Positions 23,182 to 31,091 of a stretch of DNA of 38,434 nt are shown here, piece by piece (the stretch's first letter is position 1; every line of letters starts with the position of its first letter). The stretch lies in assembly GCA_018376535.1 (NCBI GenBank), contig JAHABC010000019.1:1-38434 (forward strand), written 5' to 3'. Made by a program: the position numbers and the translations under genes. The stretch is from Ruminococcus sp. Its GTDB lineage: Bacteria > Bacillota > Clostridia > Oscillospirales > Ruminococcaceae. A model generated the notes under the pieces. The model was not told the DNA's origin. It did no database searches and was given only the letters and a program-made list of their open reading frames with translations.

Positions 23182-24891
23182 TTATATTTCAAATGATTTA
23201 ATAGATGTTATATTTTTAGCATCTTTTAAGGCATACTCTTCACAAAGAAAACCTTTAACTTTTCGACCGTCAGCCAATTCGATTGTTCCTATGGTAAGAG
23301 GTGATTTAACATTATCTAAGAACAAGCCTAGTTTTTTCTTAGATATAGAATATATATCTACAGAAATATTTTCAGCTGAGGTATCATTTACCTTTACTAG
23401 TGCAGGTTTTACTGGATTTGTATTTAATCTATACAGATTGTACTTCTTTGTAGTTACTGTACTTTCAACGAACTTCGCACCAAGTTCGATTAATTGACTT
23501 TCAAGAGCAAATCCATGCTTGTGCAATCCACATACTGCAAAAAGTTGATTTTCAGTTTCCAAAAACTTTTGGGATACCTCTGTAACAAGATTTTCATTTT
23601 CAGCCAATCCAAATATTGTGATACCAAATGGAAGTTCAGTATCGGTAGAACTTTCTGGAACGGCTATTGCCATTAGGTTCAAAAGGTTACAATGATTAGT
23701 ATACAATCCCATAAGGCTATTGGTTTCTATTGGATTGTTTCTAACCTGTTCTCTGGTGAAAGTACCACCAGCAGTTGGCATTATCATGATGGCATCTTTA
23801 AGAATTTCTTTAGTTTTGTGTCTGTAATATTGTAACTTATGTAAATCCTCAAAAAGACTAGATGCTGTCTTATCGGAAGTACCTCCCGAACGGAGAATTT
23901 TTTCAGTTACTGGAAATACTTTTCCTGAATGACTTTCAACGAAATCTTTTAAATCCGACCATCTTTCAGCTACATAAGAACCCTCATAGAGTATCAACGC
24001 TGCATCATAGAACATTTTATAATCGATATGTTCTACTTTAACGCCAAGATTCTCCAATCTTGCTATGGCATTATACCACTTAGATTTATGAACTTCTGCA
24101 TTATCACCAAAGAACCTAGGTTCTTCTTTTGGAAGATATATCTTTTTAGGAAGTTTTCTACCTTTATTTTCAAATTCCAAAGACCATGAACAGTTGGTAT
24201 CATAACCTTTTGCGACTTCGTTTACTGCAAGAGCGTCATCAAGAGAGTTTGCAAAGACGGTAACGCAATCCAAACTAGCACAAGCAGGAACTACGCCATC
24301 TGTGGACCATGAACCAAGAGGTGGTTTAAATCCAATAAGAGTGTTCAGCATGGCTGGAACACGTCCAGAACCGGCAGTATCTGTACCTAATGCGAACGCA
24401 CTCATACCAAGTGCCACTGCTACTGCTGAACCAGAACTTGAACCTCCACTTATATACTCTGGATTGTGTGCGTTATGAACCTCTCCATATGGACTTCTTG
24501 TGCCTACAAGACCTGTAGCAAATTGGTCAAGATTTGTCTTTCCGACTGGTATAGCACCAGCATCTATTAACTTTTGAACCACATAAGCATTACTTTCAGG
24601 AATATATGAATAATCGGGACAAGCTGCCGTAGTTGGAACGTTTGCAAGGTTAATATTATCTTTTATTGCGAAAGGCACTCCCCACAAAGGATAGTTTTTA
24701 CTATCCTTTGGAAGATTGTATACATACTTATCAATAAGTTCATGTGATGGTGGAACTATCCAAATATTTTTATCCTTAGTACTTTCGGAGCGTTTAATAA
24801 CTTCCTCAATTAGTTCATTTGGATTAAGTTCACCAGTTTCATAACTATGTTTTATCCAAGTAAGTGTGAGTTTTTTAGGAAAATATTTCAT
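23182..24891 (-). CDS. atzF: Allophanate hydrolase
   Basis: A 569-residue cytosolic allophanate hydrolase that cleaves allophanate to two ammonia and two CO2. The amidase-signature domain covers residues 1 to about 440, with Lys77 (FAIKDN), the cis-Ser motif GGSSSGS (149-155) and nucleophile Ser175 in GTDTAGSGR. The C-terminal domain (about 455-569, LFAVCGLHKHG to the end) is the small allophanate-specific domain, which is absent from ordinary amidases and confirms the assignment. Start ATG 24891 after GGAG, 6 bp downstream of the carboxylase stop, so the two are tightly coupled. It completes the pathway begun by the carboxylase and the DUF1989 pair. Confidence 0.93.
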   Translation of the reverse strand: MKYFPKKLTLTWIKHSYETGELNPNELIEEVIKRSESTKDKNIWIVPPSHELIDKYVYNLPKDSKNYPLWGVPFAIKDNINLANVPTTAACPDYSYIPESNAYVVQKLIDAGAIPVGKTNLDQFATGLVGTRSPYGEVHNAHNPEYISGGSSSGSAVAVALGMSAFALGTDTAGSGRVPAMLNTLIGFKPPLGSWSTDGVVPACASLDCVTVFANSLDDALAVNEVAKGYDTNCSWSLEFENKGRKLPKKIYLPKEEPRFFGDNAEVHKSKWYNAIARLENLGVKVEHIDYKMFYDAALILYEGSYVAERWSDLKDFVESHSGKVFPVTEKILRSGGTSDKTASSLFEDLHKLQYYRHKTKEILKDAIMIMPTAGGTFTREQVRNNPIETNSLMGLYTNHCNLLNLMAIAVPESSTDTELPFGITIFGLAENENLVTEVSQKFLETENQLFAVCGLHKHGFALESQLIELGAKFVESTVTTKKYNLYRLNTNPVKPALVKVNDTSAENISVDIYSISKKKLGLFLDNVKSPLTIGTIELADGRKVKGFLCEEYALKDAKNITSIKSFEI

Positions 24892-24897
24892 AAAAGT

Positions 24898-27800
24898 TTA
24901 CTCCTCCACTTTTATTGCAGCGACCATTTGACCTGCATCTATCTGTTGACTAGACTTAACATACACTTTTTTGATAGTTCCGTTGTACTTAGTTTCAACA
25001 GGAAATTCCATCTTCATACTTTCAAGAACGGCAATCTGTTGACCTTTTTGAACGACATCGCCTTCTTTAACAAGAACTTTCCACACACTACCTGGGATTG
25101 TTGCACTAATTGGTTCGCAATCGTCTGGAAGTACGTCATTTTGGTGAGTATCTTCAGTCTTAGTATCGGATTCAAAATGGTCAAGACCTTGTTCAATCCA
25201 TCTTTGGTGTTCTGCTTGGAACGATGCCTCTTGATGTTCTTTGAACTTCTTAGCTGAATCTTTTATACTCTCAAGATATGCTTTATATTTACCAAGGTTA
25301 AATGTAGTTTCTTCTATATCTATATGGAACTTACCTCTTAGGAAGTCATCTCTGTATTTTAGAATTTCGTCTGCACTACAAGGATAAAATTTAAGTCTAT
25401 CAAAGAAGTTAAGTAGCCAAGGTTTACCTTTTTTAAAGTATTCAGTTTCTCTTAGGGAGTTCCACATTTGGATTGTACGTCCTACAAATTGATATCCTCC
25501 AGGGCCCTCCATACCATATACACATAGATACGCTCCACCTATTCCGACTGCATTTTCTGGAGTCCAAGGTCTTGCAGGATTGTACTTTGTAGTAACCATT
25601 CTATGACGTGGGTCTACTGGAGTAGCAACAGGTGCTCCAAGATATACATCTCCTAAGCCAAGTACAAGATAGTCAGCATCAAAGACTATGTTTTGAACAT
25701 CTTGTATACTGTCAAGACCGTTAATTCTTCTAATAAATTCGGGATTTGATGGACACCATGGTGCATTAGGTCTTACAGTCTGTTGATATCTTTTCGCTGC
25801 AATTTGAGTTTGTGGGTCGTCCCATGAAAGTGGAAGTTTTATAATTCTTGATGGAACTGTTATATCATCTAGAGAAGAAAGGTTAGAGTTTATCTCCTCA
25901 ACTTTGGAAGCTATTTCTCTTGCTGAGATTTTATTCACATCAAAGTGTACTTGCAAAGAACGTATACCAGGGGTCATATCTATAATAGGTAGATTAGACT
26001 TTTCAATTTCATTCATAAGAATATGTACTCTAAAGCGAAGTTCAATATCAAGAACCATGTCGCCATACTCAATAAGGATATTTTCTTCACCTTGTAATCT
26101 AATTTTATAGTCTGTATTGTCATGTGTTCCTTGAGCAAGTATAGAATATGAGGCATCTAACTTTACTGGCTTAGGTAGAACTACGTCAGTGTATTCAAGA
26201 TTGATATTCTTCTCTTGATTTTTTCTAATCTCCTCAGCTTGTTCCAAGGTTAAAAGTTGGAAATGAACCTTATCAGCAGGGTGAAGTTGTCCTAACTTCC
26301 AGAGTTCGCCTTTTGCAGTGGTAACTGGACACACAAAACCACCTAAAGATGGGCCATCTGGACCTAACAGTATAGATTGGTCACCAGTTAAATCAAGAGT
26401 TCCTATTGCGTAGGCGTTATCGTGGATATTTGATGGGTGTAAACCAGCCTCACCACCATCTTCTCTAACCCATTGTGGAACTGGTCCATTAAGTCTAATA
26501 CCAGTTCTAGCACTGTTGAAGTTTACTGTATATTCCGAACTAGTTAAGGTATCAAGATACTCAGGCTTTAGATATTCGTAAGTAGGTTGAGGACCAACGA
26601 TAACACCTATAGTCCAAACGTTGTCTATCTTTGGAATATATTTATCTTCAAAAGAATTTATGCTATCGGAAACGCAATTCTTTGTAAGATGTAGTACGTC
26701 GCCAGTTCTAAGAGCTCTACCATTATGACCACCAAACTTACCATCTGAGAATGTGGAAGATGAACCCATAATCTGTGGAACATCTATGCCACCCTTAACT
26801 AAAAGATAGGTTCTCATACCTTTAGATGCAGTCTTGAACTTCAACTCTTGCATAGGACTAGCGTTTACTACTGTATACATTGGAACATTTTCATCATCAA
26901 GAGTAGCTTGCATATCTGCACCAGTGATGCAGAAACTAGTAGTAGTTCTAAATCTGTAAGAACCTCCACGCATAGTAAGTTCAATACCAGCAGTATTCAA
27001 ATCGTTGCCCAGCAACTTATTACCGATTTTAAAGCTATAGCTATCCATAGCACCACAAGGAGGAACACCTACAGTCCAATAACCAAGCATACCGTCGGCA
27101 TCTTGAACGGTGGATTGAATACCTCCATCAAGAACTTCAAGAGCATTTTCTTCTGGCAAGAAGTTTTCTAACATCTTAGTGAAAAGTTTTCCAGATTTAT
27201 AGTCATCTGTTAGGATAAGGTTCTTTAAGTACTCAAGATTGGTAGTAACACCGTAAACTTTAGATTCATTAAGAACGTCTAGCATTTTTTCAACAGCAGA
27301 TTCTCTTGTATCACTATGTACAATAAGTTTTGCTAACATAGGGTCATATAAAGAACTGATTTCTATATTCTTTCTAATCCAAGTTTCGATTCTAGCCTTG
27401 TTACTAAAGATAACATCATCTATTTTACCACTGCTAGGTCTGAAGTTATTTATGCAATCTTCTGCGTAGACTCTAACTTCAATGGAATGTCCATTTGGAA
27501 CTGCTTTAAAGTTTTCAATACCTTTAAGTTCACCAGCAGCCTCTTTTACCATCCATTCTACTAAATCCACGCCATAAACTTCCTCAGTGATACCGTGTTC
27601 AACTTGAAGTCTAGTGTTTACCTCAAGGAAGTAGAACTTTTCATCGGATTCATCATAAAGGAACTCTACAGTACCAGCACTTCTGTAGCCACTGGTCTTT
27701 GCTAGATTTTTAGCCGATGTGTACATCTTTTGACGAACCTCATCGGAAAGGTTTGGAGCAGGGGACTCCTCAACTACCTTTTGATTTCTTCTTTGTACAG

Positions 27801-28485
27801 AACAATCACGTTCACCAAGAGTAGCTACCTCGCCATACTCATTACCGAATATTTGAACTTCAACGTGTCTAGCCTTTCGGATATACTTTTCAAGAAATAC
27901 TCCTGCATCGTTGAAGTTACTCTCAGCTAGATGGCATACATTATCATAAGATGCTAATAATTGGTCTTTATCTTCGCATATTCTTATACCAATACCACCA
28001 CCACCAGCAGTACTTTTAATCATAACAGGATATCCAATTTTTTCAGCTTTTTCAATAGCCTCATCTATGCCAGAAAGAAGTCCCGTACCTGAAAGTAATG
28101 GAACGTTTGCTTTTTCGGCTATCTCTCTTGCCGAGTGCTTTAAACCAAAAAGGTTAATCTGTTTGGAATCTGGTCCAATGAACTTAATATTATTTTCCTC
28201 ACATTTAGATGCAAATAGAGTATTTTCACTTAAAAAGCCATAGCCAGGGTGGATAGCTTCAGCACCAGTTTCAATGGCAGCATTTATAATTTTATCTATA
28301 TTAAGGTAAGTATCTTTAGCAGTACCCTCGCCAAGATATACCGTTTCGTCTGCATTTTCAACATGAAGGCTATCTCTATCAGCCTTTGAGTACACGGCTA
28401 CACTTTTAACACCCATTTTAGCAAGTGTTCTTTCTATACGAACAGCTATCGCACCTCTGTTAGCTATTAAAACTTTACTAAACAT
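24898..28485 (-). CDS. Biotin-dependent urea/guanidine carboxylase
   Basis: A single-chain 1195-residue biotin carboxylase enzyme. Residues 1-445 are biotin carboxylase (ANRGAIAVRI, ATP-grasp STAGGGGIGIRI). Residues about 455-770 and 800-1060 are the two halves of the urea carboxylase carboxyltransferase (AHS2/KipA-like, then AHS1/KipI-like with GMEGPGGYQFVGRTIQMWN). Residues 1128-1195 are the biotinyl domain, with Lys1158 in ESMKME. With ATP and bicarbonate it would make carboxyguanidine from guanidine, or allophanate from urea. Published work on operons containing two DUF1989 proteins and allophanate hydrolase shows guanidine as the true substrate, and this operon has that full set. The active-site Asp/Asn that separates the two could not be mapped by eye. 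ATG 28485 after GGGAG. Confidence 0.92.
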   Translation of the reverse strand: MFSKVLIANRGAIAVRIERTLAKMGVKSVAVYSKADRDSLHVENADETVYLGEGTAKDTYLNIDKIINAAIETGAEAIHPGYGFLSENTLFASKCEENNIKFIGPDSKQINLFGLKHSAREIAEKANVPLLSGTGLLSGIDEAIEKAEKIGYPVMIKSTAGGGGIGIRICEDKDQLLASYDNVCHLAESNFNDAGVFLEKYIRKARHVEVQIFGNEYGEVATLGERDCSVQRRNQKVVEESPAPNLSDEVRQKMYTSAKNLAKTSGYRSAGTVEFLYDESDEKFYFLEVNTRLQVEHGITEEVYGVDLVEWMVKEAAGELKGIENFKAVPNGHSIEVRVYAEDCINNFRPSSGKIDDVIFSNKARIETWIRKNIEISSLYDPMLAKLIVHSDTRESAVEKMLDVLNESKVYGVTTNLEYLKNLILTDDYKSGKLFTKMLENFLPEENALEVLDGGIQSTVQDADGMLGYWTVGVPPCGAMDSYSFKIGNKLLGNDLNTAGIELTMRGGSYRFRTTTSFCITGADMQATLDDENVPMYTVVNASPMQELKFKTASKGMRTYLLVKGGIDVPQIMGSSSTFSDGKFGGHNGRALRTGDVLHLTKNCVSDSINSFEDKYIPKIDNVWTIGVIVGPQPTYEYLKPEYLDTLTSSEYTVNFNSARTGIRLNGPVPQWVREDGGEAGLHPSNIHDNAYAIGTLDLTGDQSILLGPDGPSLGGFVCPVTTAKGELWKLGQLHPADKVHFQLLTLEQAEEIRKNQEKNINLEYTDVVLPKPVKLDASYSILAQGTHDNTDYKIRLQGEENILIEYGDMVLDIELRFRVHILMNEIEKSNLPIIDMTPGIRSLQVHFDVNKISAREIASKVEEINSNLSSLDDITVPSRIIKLPLSWDDPQTQIAAKRYQQTVRPNAPWCPSNPEFIRRINGLDSIQDVQNIVFDADYLVLGLGDVYLGAPVATPVDPRHRMVTTKYNPARPWTPENAVGIGGAYLCVYGMEGPGGYQFVGRTIQMWNSLRETEYFKKGKPWLLNFFDRLKFYPCSADEILKYRDDFLRGKFHIDIEETTFNLGKYKAYLESIKDSAKKFKEHQEASFQAEHQRWIEQGLDHFESDTKTEDTHQNDVLPDDCEPISATIPGSVWKVLVKEGDVVQKGQQIAVLESMKMEFPVETKYNGTIKKVYVKSSQQIDAGQMVAAIKVEE

Positions 28486-28512
28486 AATACAAATCTCCCG
28501 TTATAAAATAAA

Positions 28513-29160
28513 TCAATCCCATATAAGAAGTCTTACTGGCGTAGGATTGTACGCATTACATGGATTGTTAAGTTGTGGACAGTTACTAATTAAGATAACT
28601 ACATCTTCAAGAGCTTTCATTTCTACATACTTTCCAGGAGCAGATACACCATCATCGAACTTATAACCACCCTCCTTAGTAATAGGAACGTTCATAAAAA
28701 AGTTGATATTTGGAGCAAGGTCACGTTTTTTAATATCGAAAGTAGAATCTGCAAGTTGTAGCATAAAGCTATCACGACAGTTGTGCATATATCTTTTTTC
28801 TCTAGCGTATCTAACGGTGTTACTTTGAGATGAACAAGCACCACCTAAAGTATCGTGTCTGCCAGTTTTGTCTGCGGTTATTTCAAGTAAAGGCTTGCCA
28901 GATTCAGCTCTTAAGATGCTACCAGTAGTTAGATAGATATTCTTTTGTGCAACTATGGTTTGAACTGCACCGTAATGGTCTTCTGGGTTGTGTAGGTCAT
29001 AGAAAGTTGTATCTACTGCTTGATTGCCCTCAATATCCAAAATTCTAAATGATTGACCTTTCTTTAGTTCATGAATCCAGCCAAGACCAGCCTCAAGAAC
29101 CTTATCATAAACTGCATCTTCTATTTTTAGAGTACTATCTTTTTCAATAAAACCAAACAT
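28513..29160 (-). CDS. Carboxyguanidine deiminase subunit, DUF1989 (UAAP2 type)
   Basis: A 215-residue DUF1989 protein, formerly annotated as urea carboxylase-associated protein 2. Typical blocks are GNQAVDTTFYD (about 45-55), GRHDTLGGACSS (100-111) and RDLAPNINFFMNVP. Proteins of this type form a heteromeric carboxyguanidine deiminase with the neighbouring paralogue (established for guanidine-using bacteria), converting carboxyguanidine to allophanate and ammonia. ATG 29160 with AAAGGAG upstream, 15 bp after its paralogue and 27 bp before the carboxylase, consistent with one operon. Confidence 0.88.
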   Translation of the reverse strand: MFGFIEKDSTLKIEDAVYDKVLEAGLGWIHELKKGQSFRILDIEGNQAVDTTFYDLHNPEDHYGAVQTIVAQKNIYLTTGSILRAESGKPLLEITADKTGRHDTLGGACSSQSNTVRYAREKRYMHNCRDSFMLQLADSTFDIKKRDLAPNINFFMNVPITKEGGYKFDDGVSAPGKYVEMKALEDVVILISNCPQLNNPCNAYNPTPVRLLIWD

Positions 29161-29175
29161 TATAAATTCTCCTTT

Positions 29176-29895
29176 CTAGTCGCCAATAAGGTTAAGATAA
29201 TCCCAAGTATTTTCAAAAGCCCTATAGTTTTCATCTCTAAGATTTACACATTCGTCCATCAAATCAGTTTTATGAGCGTTATAGACCTCCATGGTAACTG
29301 GAACGGAAGGATACTCTTTTGATGGGTCTAGTGGATTTGGAGTGTTTGAAACTATAATTAAGCAATCCATTTCTGTTCTTAGAGTAACAGTAGCACCTTT
29401 TTTACAATGGTCAGTTACATAGTGCATACTTCCGTCCTCATCGACGTACACTTTAGCAAATAGATTTACACATGGAACTAAGTCACGTTTGCTCATATTA
29501 TTTCTTACTAATTCGACTTTAAAGTTTTCCTCACCACATCTGTAGAAGTCGTTGCCGTTAGCTTGATATGAAGTCTTTCCATACTTTTCATCGGTCATAG
29601 TTCTTGTAGTGTGACCTGTAATGGAATCGTGCCAACCAAGACTATCTTCGACTATACTTGCAAGAACTCTACCGTTATCGCTCATAAGAACGTTGCCCTT
29701 TGCTAGATGTGCTGTATATTGTGCTTTAAGAGTATCTGGCATATTGTATCTTTCAGATGTATCCTTTAGGTTATAAAGGAGAATTGATACATTAGCATTA
29801 TCACCAAGTGCTTTAAAGTGGATATATTTATTCTTTCCGATTGCTCCTGACCACTTTTCTCCTGATTTAAACTCTTTTGTGAATATTTTTTGCAT
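29176..29895 (-). CDS. Carboxyguanidine deiminase subunit, DUF1989 (UAAP1 type)
   Basis: A 239-residue DUF1989 protein of the longer (urea carboxylase-associated protein 1) type. It shares LGWHDSITGH, NMSKRDLVPCVNLFAKV and IIVSNTPNPLDP with its paralogue downstream. It is predicted to be the second subunit of the deiminase that removes one nitrogen from carboxyguanidine as ammonia. It is the first structural gene of the operon, starting at ATG 29895 after AAAAGGAG, and is preceded by a leader of about 108 nt containing a terminator hairpin. Confidence 0.88.
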   Translation of the reverse strand: MQKIFTKEFKSGEKWSGAIGKNKYIHFKALGDNANVSILLYNLKDTSERYNMPDTLKAQYTAHLAKGNVLMSDNGRVLASIVEDSLGWHDSITGHTTRTMTDEKYGKTSYQANGNDFYRCGEENFKVELVRNNMSKRDLVPCVNLFAKVYVDEDGSMHYVTDHCKKGATVTLRTEMDCLIIVSNTPNPLDPSKEYPSVPVTMEVYNAHKTDLMDECVNLRDENYRAFENTWDYLNLIGD

Positions 29896-29939
29896 AATAA
29901 TTACTCCTTTTGCATAAAATCAAAAATTATTATATAAAC

Positions 29940-29986
29940 AAAAAAGGCTCTAAGAAACCATCACTTACGTGATATTTCTTAAAGCC
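29940..29986 (-). terminator. Terminator hairpin inside the guanidine operon leader
   Basis: On the minus strand, a 12-bp stem (GGCTTTAAGAAA with TTTCTTAGAGCC; plus 29975-29986 and 29946-29957, one G-U) encloses a 5-bp hairpin ATCAC/GTGAT with a GTAA (GNRA-type) loop, and T6 follows. It lies between the operon promoter and the first gene, so it must be overcome for expression unless another promoter exists. It could also end the luxR message. Confidence 0.8.
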
Positions 29987-30009
29987 TCGTTGCTTTTTTC
30001 TATGCTTAA

Positions 30010-30038
30010 ATTATATAACAGATAATCTTTTTTTACAA
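30010..30038 (-). promoter_or_regulatory. Promoter of the guanidine-degradation operon
   Basis: On the minus strand, TTGTAA (plus 30033-30038), 17 nt, TATAAT (plus 30010-30015). The predicted start near 30003 leaves only about 17 nt before the terminator stem. Confidence 0.65.
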
Positions 30039-30090
30039 TTGAACCAAAGTATACTTTTTTGTATTGATAATACTACTTTAGTTCTATAGA

Positions 30091-30846
30091 CTAATCAAAA
30101 AATATGGAAATAAGTTGTCCTCTACTAGAAACACCCGTCTTTCCATACAGATTGTATATGTGCTTTTTTACTGTCGAAAGCGTTATAACCAGTTCATCGG
30201 CTATTTCTTGATTAGCGTATCCCTTATTTATAAGGTTAAGTACATCACATTCCCTTGATGTAAGATTATACTTTTCAGAAAACTTCTCAAGATTTTTATT
30301 TACCGTGGCATTGGCTCTACTGAGTTGTGTAACGTTATGTATCATATTTTCGATATGCTTTTTCAATACGTTTAGAATGTATATATCCTTATCGGAAAAA
30401 TCTCCAGAAGTTTTGTTTCTAAACAGATTAAAAATACCTGTAATTCTGTTATTTCTAACTATCATTATGCCACAACCAAAGACTATATCTTCAGGTTCTA
30501 GGAAGTTTACATAAAAGTCGGTATTTTTACGGATATCATTATCCAAGATATCAGTATCTCTGTAGGCAGTGGTTTCAAATGATATATCAAAAAGATACTT
30601 AACATAATCTTGATTATAATATTTATCAATATACAACTGTTTAGATTTATCATTAAAACCTATAAAGTACGAATTTGGAACAATAATATTTTGGTCATCA
30701 TCAAGAAGAATAAAACAACCCTTTGAATAAGGAATAAGCATTCTAATTACTTTCATTATCTTTTGTGATAACTTTTCTATATTATCCATAGTATACAATT
30801 CAAGCAAGATATTGTTTATTGTATTCCACTCAGATTCTTTTAACAT
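30091..30846 (-). CDS. LuxR-type transcriptional regulator with a GAF-like sensor region
   Basis: A 251-residue regulator. Residues 1 to about 175 look like a GAF-type ligand domain (LIPYSKGCFILLDDDQNIIVP onward, with GIMIVRNNRITGIFNLFR). Residues 190-251 are a LuxR/GerE helix-turn-helix (LTSRECDVLNLINKGYANQE, then LSTVKKHIYNLYGKTGVSSR). The start is ATG 30846, 9 nt after GGAG; an ATG 78 bases upstream lacks a ribosome-binding site. It is encoded directly upstream of the guanidine operon in the same orientation, so it is probably its activator. The ligand is unknown; guanidine, a derivative or a nitrogen signal are possibilities. No phosphorylated receiver domain is present. Confidence 0.85.
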   Translation of the reverse strand: MLKESEWNTINNILLELYTMDNIEKLSQKIMKVIRMLIPYSKGCFILLDDDQNIIVPNSYFIGFNDKSKQLYIDKYYNQDYVKYLFDISFETTAYRDTDILDNDIRKNTDFYVNFLEPEDIVFGCGIMIVRNNRITGIFNLFRNKTSGDFSDKDIYILNVLKKHIENMIHNVTQLSRANATVNKNLEKFSEKYNLTSRECDVLNLINKGYANQEIADELVITLSTVKKHIYNLYGKTGVSSRGQLISIFFD

Positions 30847-31059
30847 CTTTTTCACTCCACACAAATTAATTGGATACATATAACACAATCTAAATTTTGC
30901 GTCACGAATGATATTATAACTCATTTTTTTAAAAAGTTCAAGTAGTTGCAGATATCAATTGTTACTATTTGAGAAGTACATATCTAAAGCCTTTTGGATA
31001 GTATCAGCCAATTTATTTCTATCCAACACTCATGATTAAAGTTCCTTTCAAATTTTTAT

Positions 31060-31084
31060 AATTATTCTCCATTGGAGAATGAAA
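31060..31084. repeat. 25-bp palindromic repeat, copy 2
   Basis: Identical over 25 bases to 20005-20029, with the palindrome at 31064-31080. It lies 8 bp after the ABC-F stop codon. On the minus strand the hairpin is followed by AATTATAAAA rather than a T-run, so it is not a classical terminator. The remaining gap to 30847 holds only a doubtful 23-codon frame. Confidence 0.75.
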
Positions 31085-31091
31085 CAATCTA

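Noticed and set aside
24898..28485. Several plus-strand open frames of 60-110 codons inside the carboxylase and permease genes
   Set aside because: They are mirror images of strong minus-strand coding sequence and have no promoters or ribosome-binding sites.
29896..30090. A guanidine-I (ykkC), -II or -III riboswitch in front of the DUF1989 genes
   Set aside because: The leader from the predicted start is only about 108 nt, has only about 17 nt before the terminator stem, and shows none of the conserved loops I know. It is recorded only as a terminator-containing leader.
30955..31026. 23-codon minus-strand frame (TTG start) containing LADTIQKALDMYF after the ABC-F gene
   Set aside because: The nearby ATG (31031-31033), which has the ribosome-binding site, is in a different frame and stops after four codons. 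It is too short and broken to call, though it could be a gene remnant.
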